Shown: piece by piece, positions 7,675 through 15,474 of the stretch | How the letters are laid out: every line of letters begins with the position of its first letter | Position numbering within the stretch: position 1 is the first letter of the stretch | Assembly: GCA_002684655.1 (NCBI GenBank) | Contig: NYVR01000096.1 | Location: forward strand, 1 to 36,991 | DNA from: Planctomycetota bacterium | GTDB taxonomy: Bacteria > Planctomycetota > UBA1135 > UBA2386 | Direction of reading: 5' to 3' | Length of the DNA stretch: 36,991 nt | Notes under the pieces: generated by a model | What the model was told of the DNA's origin: nothing | The model's input: the letters and a program-made list of their open reading frames with translations, nothing else | The model's database searches: none | Made by a program: the position numbers and the translations under genes

Positions 7675-9546
7675 TCAGGCCGCGCCGCTCGGCGACGGAG
7701 GCTCGTCGCGCTTCGGATCGGTGTCATCGACTTCGACGTCGGCCGAGAATCGGTTTCGGCCATAATCCTTGCTGGCATATAGGGCTCGGTCGGAGCGGTG
7801 GAGCATCGACTCGACCGTATCGCCGAATCGATAGCACGTCAGGCCGATCGAGATGGTCAGCGGCAGCCCCAAGGCCTCGCCGCGGGCTTGGACCGCAGTG
7901 AACATCCGCGTCGCGAGCACCGTCGCTTCGTCCGGGGTCGTGTCGGGCAGCACGACGAGGAACTCTTCTCCGCCGTAGCGGCATACGGTGTCGTTGGCCC
8001 GTACGGTGCTCCGAAGCACATCCGCCGCCGTGCGCAGGGCCGCGTCACCCTGTAGGTGTCCGTGCTTGTCGTTGAGGTCTTTGAAGTGGTCCAGGTCGCA
8101 CATAAGCACAGTCAGCGGGGACCGGTCCCGCTCGGTTCGAGCGACCGCTTGCTCTAGCGAGAGGATCCCCATGCGTCGGTTGAACAGGTGCGTGAGGGGG
8201 TCCGTCAGGGCGAACTTCTGGGCGCGCTGACGTCGCCTCCGGAGCAGCAGATTCTGGACGAGCAGCGACCCCGTCATGCCGAGCGCCTTAGCGGCGTAGA
8301 GCTCCTGTTCGTCTCCGATTGGCGTCAGCGTCAGGGAGCGGTCAAGCAGCAGGAACGACGGCTTGTCGAACTCGTGGTTTAGGGGGATCGCGAGCAACTC
8401 ATCTGTCGACAGTCCGCGGAGCAGCGTGTAGTCGCCGTTGGGTTCGGCGCCAAAGACCGCGGGTGTCTGGGTCTGTAGCGCCAGTTCGAGACGGTCGCGT
8501 TCGGGTGGCGAGACCTGGATGCGGGTCTCCGCCATGCGGCGGTGCGAGGAGTCATGCTTCTTGCGAAGCATGATGGTCGCCGTCTCAGCGTTCCACTTAG
8601 CGAAGAAGACGCGGTCGAATCTGCCGCCGTCGCGCGCAGCTACGGTCAGCGTAGTTACGGCCTCGCGGTAGGTCTGTGGTGAGGCGCTGCTCAGGATGCT
8701 GAGCACGAGGCTCTCGGGTCCGCGCAGCTGCTCGTTTTCGGTTGAGGCGTCGTTGTCACGTGATGGTGTAAACAAGCCGTCGTGCGCTGGATGGACGCCA
8801 GCGCCCTCGAGCGCGGACTCCACCATCTGGCGGAGATTGTCGGCGACCTGCATCTGCTCAGATGACCAAGCTCCGATGGTCTGATGCAGGGCGTCGACGT
8901 CGCTGTCGGGATGAGCGAAACCAGCGAACTCTGCCGTGATCTTTGCGGCTTGTATGAGCGTCTTAGCGTCGACGATCTCGTCGGCGCGTTCCGCCTGTTC
9001 GGCGGTTGTGCCGTCCAAGATCAACGCCATGAACGGCGCCGGGAGTTGCCAGTGCACGACCCAATCGGTGGGTCGCTCTGCGCGCGGCGAACCCTCGATG
9101 CGTTCGATCCAGCTAGGGAGGTCTTGTAGCAGGCCCGCCATGTAGACGGCGTCGGGGTCCGCGTGGCCGGTTTGGGCAGCAAACGCGCGGGCTGCGTGCC
9201 CGGTCGCGATCGCGTGCAGCCACAGCGCAAGGAGTTCTCCTTCGCCGTCAATGTCACAAGGCTCGTCGTCGAAGAGGCGCGCACCCAATTCTTCGCCCAG
9301 CCTTTGTATGATGTCGCGCGCCGATAGCAGCGATCGCTGCGCCCCGAAAACCGACGGGCTAGCTGCGCGCAGCGCCCGCGCTGCAGACAAGGGGTCGAGC
9401 TCCAGCATCTTCACGAGCTCGTCTTCGCGCGTCGGCCGCGCCCGGCCTGCGCGCACAAGTCTGCTGCGGAGCGTCGGCGCAGCGAGCACAGACGGCAGGC
9501 GTCGCAGCGGGTTGCGTGCGTTTTGGAACGGAGACGTGTCTGACAC
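7675..9546 (-). CDS. HDOD / GAF-like / GGDEF signalling protein (putative diguanylate cyclase)
   Basis: Cytosolic signalling protein of 623 residues if the GTG at 9546 is used. The frame stays open to 9837, but that extra part is arginine-rich, shows no domain and would overlap hutI, so I reject it. The first 220 residues resemble an HDOD domain (LPSVLAAPTLRSRLV, VYMAGLLQDLPSWIERIEG). Residues about 290-430 look GAF-like. The C-terminal GGDEF domain (about 445-605) contains DPLTHLFNRR, DLDHFKDLND and an intact GGEEF active site (525-529). An RAND sequence exactly five residues before GGEEF fits the inhibitory RxxD site. Synthesis of cyclic di-GMP with product inhibition is therefore likely. 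No membrane segment is evident. It lies 50 bases upstream of the CorC-type gene on the same strand. Confidence 0.87.
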   Translation of the reverse strand: MSDTSPFQNARNPLRRLPSVLAAPTLRSRLVRAGRARPTREDELVKMLELDPLSAARALRAASPSVFGAQRSLLSARDIIQRLGEELGARLFDDEPCDIDGEGELLALWLHAIATGHAARAFAAQTGHADPDAVYMAGLLQDLPSWIERIEGSPRAERPTDWVVHWQLPAPFMALILDGTTAEQAERADEIVDAKTLIQAAKITAEFAGFAHPDSDVDALHQTIGAWSSEQMQVADNLRQMVESALEGAGVHPAHDGLFTPSRDNDASTENEQLRGPESLVLSILSSASPQTYREAVTTLTVAARDGGRFDRVFFAKWNAETATIMLRKKHDSSHRRMAETRIQVSPPERDRLELALQTQTPAVFGAEPNGDYTLLRGLSTDELLAIPLNHEFDKPSFLLLDRSLTLTPIGDEQELYAAKALGMTGSLLVQNLLLRRRRQRAQKFALTDPLTHLFNRRMGILSLEQAVARTERDRSPLTVLMCDLDHFKDLNDKHGHLQGDAALRTAADVLRSTVRANDTVCRYGGEEFLVVLPDTTPDEATVLATRMFTAVQARGEALGLPLTISIGLTCYRFGDTVESMLHRSDRALYASKDYGRNRFSADVEVDDTDPKRDEPPSPSGAA

Positions 9547-9804
9547 AGTGGGGCCTATGGGTGTTGTTCGGCACTGCACGCGTCGCCGCTCAAGTATCCC
9601 TGCCGGCGAGCCACAAGTTCGCCGGTCGCGTTTTCCAGACCTCTCGCAAGTGGGCGCCCGAAAAACGTATTCGGCTAGCGTGCTGTCGCCGCCCTGGCGT
9701 GCGCGGCGTCGCCCGGCGCGCCCTTGGCACCGGCCGTTGCGGGCGCCTCGCGGGGTTGGCATCTCTTGGCTTGCAACCGTTTGCCGGTCCGACAAGCTCT
9801 CGCC
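9547..9804. promoter_or_regulatory. Divergent intergenic region between the GGDEF gene and hutI
   Basis: 258 bases between two divergent starts, so it must hold promoters for both directions. I cannot place convincing -35/-10 boxes. The clearest element is a perfect seven-base inverted repeat, listed separately at 9603-9625. Confidence 0.5.
9603..9625. repeat. Inverted repeat in the GGDEF/hutI intergenic region
   Basis: CCGGCGA and TCGCCGG are perfect complements separated by nine bases. The dyad lies 57 bases upstream of the GGDEF-gene GTG. On the plus strand a TTTT follows five bases later. It could be an operator dyad or a leader hairpin; sequence alone does not decide. Confidence 0.4.
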
Positions 9805-11130
9805 ATGACCGAGACCGTAGACCGCCTCTTCGTTCACTGCCGGCAGCTGGTCACCCTCACGGACGGCGCGCCGACAGGGCCGCGTCGACGCGAGGCCATG
9901 CAGCCGATGGGGGTGGTCGAGGACGGGGCGGTCGCCGTCAAGGACGGCCGGATCGTCGCTGTCGGAACGACCGACGAGGTCACAGCTGCCTACCGCGCCG
10001 AAGAAGAGCTCGACCTAGACGGCTTCGTGGTTATGCCCGGGTTCGTCGACTGTCATACGCACCCTGTGTTCGCCGCGACGCGCGAGCGAGAGTTCCACAT
10101 GCGCTGCGCCGGCGCGGATTACATGGCGATCGCGCAGGCCGGCGGCGGCATCCTAAGCTCGATGCGTGATGTGCGCGCGGCGTCGCTCGAGGCGTTGACG
10201 GAGCGGACCGAGCGCAACCTCTGGCGTTTTCTCGAGCACGGCAGCACGACCATCGAGGCGAAGGGCGGCTACGGGCTGTCCCTGGAGGCCGAACGGAAGA
10301 GCATGCAGGCGCTGGACGCTGCCGCGGCGATGGTCCCGCTCACCTTGAAGCGCACGTTCCTGGGCGCCCACGAGTTCCCGCCGGAGTATCGCGAGGATCG
10401 CGATGAATACGTCCGCATCGTCTGTGAAGAGATGATCCCTGCGCTCGCGCCGATGGCAGAATACTGCGACGTGTTCGCCGAGCCGGGCGTGTTCACCTTG
10501 GAGCAGAGCGAGCGGGTGCTGCGGGCGGGGCTGGCGGCGGGGCTGCGGCTGCGCGCGCACGTGGACGAGATCCAGCCGATGGGCGGCACGGAGATGGCCG
10601 TCGCGCTCGGCGCGGACACGGTCGACCACCTCGGTCAGATCTCGGACGACGGCATCGCCGCGGTCGCAGCGAGCGACACGACGGGCGTCATGCTGCCGGG
10701 CACCATCTTCTTCCTCGCCAAGACCGGCTACGCGCCCGCCCGCAAGATGATCGAAGCTGGCTGCGCCGTCGCGCTCGCGACCGACTTCAACCCGGGCTCC
10801 TCGCACACGCAGTCGATGACGTTGATCCACACCATCGCCTGTACACAGATGAAGATGTCCGTCGAGGAGTGCATCGTCGCATCGACCATCAACCCGGCGT
10901 TCTCGCTGCAGCTCGACCACGAGGTGGGCACCCTGCACCCCGGCAAGCGCGCGGACCTGTGCGTGCTGGACATCCCCAGCTATCAAGCGCTCGGCTACGC
11001 CTTCGGGGGCAACCCCGTCGCGATGACGATCAAGGACGGCGTGCCTGTCGTCGCCAACGTCGCGGATCGACAGCCGGACTGGTTCGCCGACGGCGTCGTG
11101 TTGGACGGCGAAGACGAAGACGCCGTCTAG
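9805..11130 (+). CDS. hutI: Imidazolonepropionase HutI
   Basis: Hydrolyses imidazolone-5-propionate to N-formimino-L-glutamate, the third step of histidine degradation. The ATG at 9805 gives 441 residues, slightly longer than the usual 400-410. The amidohydrolase metal site is visible as FVDCHTHPVFA (His84, His86). Further signatures are AKGGYGLS, FLGAHEFPPEY, HVDEIQPMGG and DFNPGSSHTQSM, all typical of HutI rather than of other cyclic amidohydrolases. An upstream in-frame ATG at 9724 adds 27 residues with no similarity to the family. The gene ends four bases before the convergent methyltransferase. No hutH or hutU is in the window; ftcD, which acts on the product, lies 3.4 kb away on the same strand. 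Confidence 0.95.
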   Translation: MTETVDRLFVHCRQLVTLTDGAPTGPRRREAMQPMGVVEDGAVAVKDGRIVAVGTTDEVTAAYRAEEELDLDGFVVMPGFVDCHTHPVFAATREREFHMRCAGADYMAIAQAGGGILSSMRDVRAASLEALTERTERNLWRFLEHGSTTIEAKGGYGLSLEAERKSMQALDAAAAMVPLTLKRTFLGAHEFPPEYREDRDEYVRIVCEEMIPALAPMAEYCDVFAEPGVFTLEQSERVLRAGLAAGLRLRAHVDEIQPMGGTEMAVALGADTVDHLGQISDDGIAAVAASDTTGVMLPGTIFFLAKTGYAPARKMIEAGCAVALATDFNPGSSHTQSMTLIHTIACTQMKMSVEECIVASTINPAFSLQLDHEVGTLHPGKRADLCVLDIPSYQALGYAFGGNPVAMTIKDGVPVVANVADRQPDWFADGVVLDGEDEDAV

Positions 11131-11134
11131 CGCG

Positions 11135-11905
11135 TCAGGGTCGCCGCGCGACGGTGACCATGCGGCCGCTGTCGACGCGGAAGACCTCGCCCTCAGCGCC
11201 GTAAGCCTGTGTGTCGACGAACCCCGCGTCGCGCAGCCAGCTGCGCAGCTCGGTGGCCGAGAACAGGCGGAGCGCGTAGCGGCAGGACCGCGTGGGCTGG
11301 CCGCTCCGCGCGACGTCCCGCCGTACGTGCAGCACGCCGCGGTTGGGGTCGAAGCGGCTGCGGTCGACCAGCAGGTGGCGGCCGCGTTCGTCCTCGAGTT
11401 CCTTGCTCGTCGAGGATTCGTGGTCGGTGAGGCCGGGCTCGTGGATGTTGAGCGTCTCCAATAAGAGCAGCCCGCCCGGGCGCAGCGCCGCGTAGAGGCG
11501 CTCCATCTGCGCCCGCAACGCTGCGTCCGAAACGCCGTCGCCGTCGCCATAGCCGAACGAGGTGAACCAGGAGACGACGACGTCGAACTCACCGTCCATG
11601 CAGAGCGTGTGCCAATCGCCGCGGCGGTAGTCCACGCGCACGCCGCGACGCGCCGCGGACGCGCGCGCGTGCTCGAGGAACGTCGCGCTCCTGTCCACGC
11701 CGACGACCTCGGCGCCGCGCGCGGCCAGCCGCTCGGCGATGCGGCCGTGGCCGCACGGCAGGTCCAGGACGCGGTGCCCCGGCGCGAGGTTGGTCAGCAG
11801 CGAGATGAGCTCGGCCTCCTCGTCGTTGAGGCCGTCGTGCAGCTCCGCGGCATAAAAGTCGAGATAGTCTCGACCAAACACCTCCTCGGGGTCCTGGTCA
11901 GGCAC
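11135..11905 (-). CDS. Class I SAM-dependent methyltransferase
   Basis: A 256-residue Rossmann-fold methyltransferase of unknown substrate. The SAM-binding motif I is VLDLPCGHGRIAERLA, followed by the acidic end of strand 2 in VVGVDRS and a post-motif region (RRGDWHTL, FDVVVSWFTSFGYG). The frame is open upstream to 11980, but those residues overlap the MscS-type gene. A GTG at 11905 has AGGGG eight bases before it, whereas a GTG at 11911 has only two bases of spacing, so I choose 11905. It overlaps the mscS stop by eight bases, suggesting co-translation. Family resemblance is to small-molecule methyltransferases (methyltransferase 25/11 group); substrate cannot be read from the sequence. Confidence 0.82.
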   Translation of the reverse strand: MPDQDPEEVFGRDYLDFYAAELHDGLNDEEAELISLLTNLAPGHRVLDLPCGHGRIAERLAARGAEVVGVDRSATFLEHARASAARRGVRVDYRRGDWHTLCMDGEFDVVVSWFTSFGYGDGDGVSDAALRAQMERLYAALRPGGLLLLETLNIHEPGLTDHESSTSKELEDERGRHLLVDRSRFDPNRGVLHVRRDVARSGQPTRSCRYALRLFSATELRSWLRDAGFVDTQAYGAEGEVFRVDSGRMVTVARRP

Positions 11906-13250
11906 CGTCACCGCCCCTGCCGGCGATCGAGCGCAGGTCGTCGCCGGTGGGGCCTTGGAACAGCCGCAGGTCGAAGTCATGGATCGCCGCGAGCAGGAAG
12001 TCGAACAAGTCGCCCTGCACGTCTTCGTATGCGCCCCACGCCGTCGTCTTGGTGAACGCGTAGATCTCCAACGGCAGGCCTTGGGGGCCGGGCGGCAGCT
12101 GGCGCACCAGCAAGGTGAGGCCTTGGTGGATGTGGGGGTGTTGCTTGAGCCACGCGAGCACGTAGGCGCGGAACGTGCCGATGTTGGTCAGGCGCCGGAC
12201 ATCGAGCGGCGCGGTCGCTGCGTCGGCGCCCTGGTTGCTTTCCGTGAGCTCGCGCTGCTTGCCCTCGATGTAGCTCTGAAGGAGGCCGATGCGGCCTATC
12301 CGCTCGACCTCCTCGTCGGTCAGAAACCGCACGGAGGCGCTGTCCAGAAACAGCGAGCGCTTGATCCGCCGGCCAGGCCCATCGCTCATGTTGCGCCAGT
12401 TCTTGAACGGCTTGTCGACGAATTGCATGGTCGGGATCGTCGAGATCGTGCGGTCGAAGTTTTGGATCTTGACGGTGTGCAGCGCGATGTCGACGACGTC
12501 GCCGTCGGCGGCTCCGGGCATCTCGACCCAGTCGCCGAGTCGGATCATGTCGTTCTGCGAGAGCGTGATCGACGCGACGACGGAGAGGATCGTGTCCTTG
12601 AAGACCAGCAGCAGGACTGCGGTGAAGGTGCCGAGCCCGATCAGCACGCCGCTCGGGTCGCGGCCGAAGAGCAAGGCGACGGCCGCCACTGTCCCGATGA
12701 CGTAGACGAAGATCTTGATGAGGCTGATGTAGCCTTTGATCGAACGGCCGCGGTTCTTGCTGTTTAGCCGCCAAAGCTCGTGGCAGGCGTCGACCAACGC
12801 GCCGATCGCGAGCATGCCGGTCAGCGTCGTTATGGCCGTGAGCACTTGATGCACCCAGAGATCGATCGGCTTGGCGCTGTCTAAGGACGGGTGGAGGCCA
12901 GGCATCAACTCCACAATGGCCGAGCAGATCAAGGTCGGCGGCATGTAGCTGATCCACTGGAAGAACGCCTGGTCGACGAAGACGTCGTCCCACTTGTTGC
13001 TCGTTCGCTTGATCAGCGGTCGGATCACCAACAGGCGGAGCATGCGCGTCGCCAGCAGGATCAAGATCCCTATGCCGAGCAGGCTCGCGATCCCGAGGAT
13101 CTGTTCGACCCAGAGTGGCACGTCGCCGTCCAGCCACCGGAGGTTGCCGGACTGGTTGTCTGCGGCCTGCTCAAGGGCCTTCTTGAGCAGATCCTTCGAG
13201 CCGGGCGCCTCTTGCGGGAGCGTACGCATCACGGAGTTGATCATCCTCAC
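11898..13250 (-). CDS. MscS-family mechanosensitive ion channel (YbdG-like)
   Basis: Inner-membrane channel protein of 450 residues, close in length to the miniconductance channel YbdG. About five membrane segments are predicted (near 47-68, 98-117, 134-156, 174-195 and 199-226). The last pore-lining helix (GVLIGLGTFTAVLLLVFKDT) leads into the conserved beta domain: SITLSQNDMIRLGDWVEM, DVVDIALHTVKIQNFD, STIPTMQFVDKPFKNWRNM. NDMIRLGDWVEMP and KNWRNMSDGPGRRIKRS are particularly YbdG-like. The GTG at 13250 is the farthest start; ATGs at 13244 and 13229 are possible. The presumed role is release of solutes under hypo-osmotic stress. The gene is transcribed away from a secreted protein across a 65-base gap. 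Confidence 0.9.
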   Translation of the reverse strand: MRMINSVMRTLPQEAPGSKDLLKKALEQAADNQSGNLRWLDGDVPLWVEQILGIASLLGIGILILLATRMLRLLVIRPLIKRTSNKWDDVFVDQAFFQWISYMPPTLICSAIVELMPGLHPSLDSAKPIDLWVHQVLTAITTLTGMLAIGALVDACHELWRLNSKNRGRSIKGYISLIKIFVYVIGTVAAVALLFGRDPSGVLIGLGTFTAVLLLVFKDTILSVVASITLSQNDMIRLGDWVEMPGAADGDVVDIALHTVKIQNFDRTISTIPTMQFVDKPFKNWRNMSDGPGRRIKRSLFLDSASVRFLTDEEVERIGRIGLLQSYIEGKQRELTESNQGADAATAPLDVRRLTNIGTFRAYVLAWLKQHPHIHQGLTLLVRQLPPGPQGLPLEIYAFTKTTAWGAYEDVQGDLFDFLLAAIHDFDLRLFQGPTGDDLRSIAGRGGDGA

Positions 13251-13315
13251 ACATCATGCCCTAACCACGCCCTGGCGCCGTCGTCGAATCTGGACGACAC
13301 CCGTATGCTGCACAC

Positions 13316-14491
13316 ATGGCTTCGCGGCTCGTCTCCCTGCTCATGACGGTGACGCTCTCGGCGTCGTCGCTGGGCGCTCAAGGAGGCGACCCGGTCCGGA
13401 TCACGGGCGTCGTAGTGGATCAGCGGGGCCGAGCGGTAGAGGGCGCCAAGCTCGGCACCAGCTGGTCGTTTAACTGGCGCTCGACCAGCACGTTTGGCCG
13501 GCAGCGCGTCTGGGCGGCCGACAAACCCCGCGCCGCGGCGGGCTGGCAGTTCCTTGCGACGCAGCCAGGGGGCCGCTTCGCTGCGCAGCTCCTGCCGGAT
13601 CGCCGCACCAAGCAGCTGCAGCTGGTCGTCTTCTCGTCGGACTACCGGCTCGGCGGCGTCTTCTTGTGGCGGCCGGGCGAGTCGACCGAGGGGCTGCGCC
13701 TCGCGCTGCAGCCAGTCGCGCGGTTCCGCGCGACGTTGACCTGCGACGATCTGGGACAGCGCAGCGTCGCCGCCAACGGCGCATTGTGCGCGTTCGACGG
13801 CAGCGAGCTCGGATGCTTCCAGCCAGACGCCGGCGTCGTCGACCTGCGCCTCCCGTCAGGGCACTACAGCCTTCACCTGCGCGGTGACGGGGACCACCTG
13901 GTCGCGTCGCGGCGGTTTCCGTTCGCGGTCTCATCCGGCGAGGACGCGCGCGCTCGCGACATTGACATCCCCGCTAGCTGGGTCGCCAAGCACCGCGGCC
14001 GGTCGGTGCCGCGTTGGCGCGCGACCGCCGCGCGCGGGGTCGACCCCGACCGCGCGGACTTCGCGGCGTTCGCGGGCAAGTGGCTGCTCGTCTGTATGTG
14101 GAACTGCGAGAGCGTCGAGCCTGGCGAAGATATCCCGCGACTGATCCGGTTCGACCGCGCTTGGCGTCGGGCCCACCCAGGCCAAGATCCTCCGTATCGC
14201 ATCCTCCTGCTGCACAGCGGCGGCGCGAGCACGTTCGCGCAGCTGGACGATCAGATCGAGCGCCTGCAGCTGCGCGCGAGCTACTGGGGCGGGCAGGCGT
14301 TGCCGTTCCCGATCCTGTTGGACCCGGGCGAGAAGACGCGGGAGGTCTGGCAGACGCGCTGGCGGCGCCAGACGCTGCTGTTCGACCCGCGCGGTCGCCT
14401 CTGGGGCGCGACGCTCGCGGCCGCAGACCTCAAGCTCGCGGTCGAGGGGAAGCTGCCGCCCGCGGTGGCCGCGCGGCAGAAGAAGGAGTAG
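13316..14491 (+). CDS. Secreted protein with carboxypeptidase-regulatory-like and degenerate thioredoxin-like domains
   Basis: 391 residues with a signal peptide (cleavage probably after SSLGA, about residue 21). Residues 27-130 start with VRITGVVVDQRGRAVEGAKL, typical of a CarboxypepD_reg/CnaB-like beta-sandwich. From about 230 the protein resembles TlpA/AhpC-type thioredoxin folds: FAGKWLLVCMWNCESVEPGEDIPRL (read in part), then YRILLLHSGG and FPILLDPGEKTREVW, a region that in TlpA proteins contains the cis-proline and the D-P-G turn. Where redox-active members have WCxxC, this one has W-N-C-E-S-V, with a single cysteine (264). It is therefore unlikely to be a classical disulfide oxidoreductase. 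Function unknown; ftcD follows 34 bases downstream. Confidence 0.72.
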   Translation: MASRLVSLLMTVTLSASSLGAQGGDPVRITGVVVDQRGRAVEGAKLGTSWSFNWRSTSTFGRQRVWAADKPRAAAGWQFLATQPGGRFAAQLLPDRRTKQLQLVVFSSDYRLGGVFLWRPGESTEGLRLALQPVARFRATLTCDDLGQRSVAANGALCAFDGSELGCFQPDAGVVDLRLPSGHYSLHLRGDGDHLVASRRFPFAVSSGEDARARDIDIPASWVAKHRGRSVPRWRATAARGVDPDRADFAAFAGKWLLVCMWNCESVEPGEDIPRLIRFDRAWRRAHPGQDPPYRILLLHSGGASTFAQLDDQIERLQLRASYWGGQALPFPILLDPGEKTREVWQTRWRRQTLLFDPRGRLWGATLAAADLKLAVEGKLPPAVAARQKKE

Positions 14492-14496
14492 CCAGA

Positions 14497-14512
14497 CGCC
14501 GCCGGGGCGGCG
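14497..14512 (+). terminator. GC-rich hairpin after the thioredoxin-like gene
   Basis: CGCCGCC, two bases, GGCGGCG: a perfect seven-base inverted repeat (sterically about six pairs and a four-base loop) five bases after the stop at 14491. No T-run follows, so it may be a 3' stabilising hairpin or a leader element of ftcD instead of a terminator. Confidence 0.35.
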
Positions 14513-14525
14513 ATGCTGCCACCAC

Positions 14526-15434
14526 ATGTCTGAGCTGCTCGAATTCGTTCCCAACTTCTCCGAAGGCAAGGACCAGGCCGTGGTCGACGCCGTCGTGTCA
14601 CAGATGACCGCGGTCGCGGGCGTCACCTGCCTGAGCGCCGAGCTGGACGGCAGCCACAACCGCGCCGTCGTGACCCTGGCCGGTGAAAAGGCCGCGGTGG
14701 CCGAGGCGGCGTTCGTGGGCGCCAAGGCCGCCATGGAGCGTATCGACCTGCGCGGCCACGTCGGCGAGCACAAGCGGATGGGGGCGATGGACGTTTGCCC
14801 GTTCGTGCCGCTCGGGGGCGCCACCATGGCGGCGGCGGTCTCGACCGCCAGGGCGGTCGGCGAGCGCATCGGCGCCGAACTCGGGCTGCCGGTGTTCCTC
14901 TACGCCGAAGCCTGCACGCGCGAGGACCGCAGAAAGCTGGGCAACATCCGCAACAAGCAGTTCGAGGGCCTGCAGGAGCTGGTCGGCAGCGACGAAGACT
15001 ACGCGCCGGACTTCGGGCCTGCGCGTATGCACGAGTCAGCGGGCGCCGTCGGCGTCGGCGCGCGCAAGTTCTTGATCGCCTACAACGTCAACCTGCAGAC
15101 CGAGGACGTGCAGGTCGCTAAAGACATCGCCAAGGCGGTGCGCGAGAAGGACGGCGGCTTCAAGAAGGTCCAGGGCATGGGCTTCTTCCTGGACGACAAG
15201 AAGCTGGCGCAGGTCTCCATGAACCTGCTCGACTTCGAGACGACCTCGATCCGTACCGTCTTCGACAAGGTCAAAGAGCTCGCCGCGGCGCACGGCGTCG
15301 CGGTCGCCGAGAGCGAATTGATCGGCCTCGCGCCGGCCGCCGCGATCGACGCCGCGCTGGCGGAACATATCCAGCTGCCGAACTTTGACCCGGCGCAGTC
15401 CGTGGTCGAGGCCAAGCTCGCGCAGGACGGCTGA
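14526..15434 (+). CDS. ftcD: Glutamate formimidoyltransferase
   Basis: Transfers the formimino group of N-formimino-L-glutamate, the HutI product, to tetrahydrofolate. The 302 residues correspond to the formiminotransferase domain alone (N- and C-terminal halves) without the cyclodeaminase domain of the mammalian protein. Signature stretches are ECVPNFSEG-like LEFVPNFSEGKD (6-17), the catalytic-site region LRGHVGEHKRMGAMDVCPFVP, LPVFLYAEA, and GVGARKFLIAYNVNL. No Shine-Dalgarno is visible before the ATG. Together with hutI it indicates a folate-dependent histidine degradation route; the formimino-THF cyclodeaminase would have to be encoded elsewhere. Confidence 0.96.
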   Translation: MSELLEFVPNFSEGKDQAVVDAVVSQMTAVAGVTCLSAELDGSHNRAVVTLAGEKAAVAEAAFVGAKAAMERIDLRGHVGEHKRMGAMDVCPFVPLGGATMAAAVSTARAVGERIGAELGLPVFLYAEACTREDRRKLGNIRNKQFEGLQELVGSDEDYAPDFGPARMHESAGAVGVGARKFLIAYNVNLQTEDVQVAKDIAKAVREKDGGFKKVQGMGFFLDDKKLAQVSMNLLDFETTSIRTVFDKVKELAAAHGVAVAESELIGLAPAAAIDAALAEHIQLPNFDPAQSVVEAKLAQDG

Positions 15435-15440
15435 GCCGTC
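15426..15440. terminator. Hairpin around the ftcD stop codon
   Basis: GACGGC, TGA, GCCGTC: a perfect six-base stem with the ftcD stop codon as the loop, in the short gap to the convergent HtrA gene. No T-run follows. It may help to end transcription in either direction or may be chance in GC-rich DNA. Confidence 0.3.
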
Positions 15441-15474
15441 GGCACAGGCGGGCTGCTCGTCGACCTGCGCTCGC

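Noticed and set aside
9547..9837. N-terminal extension of the HDOD/GGDEF protein
   Set aside because: Arginine-rich, no domain, and it would overlap the hutI start on the other strand; GTG at 9546 gives the expected domain start.
10153..11592. 479-codon minus-strand open frame opposite hutI
   Set aside because: Low-complexity, antisense to a clear amidohydrolase gene; long antisense frames are expected in GC-rich DNA.
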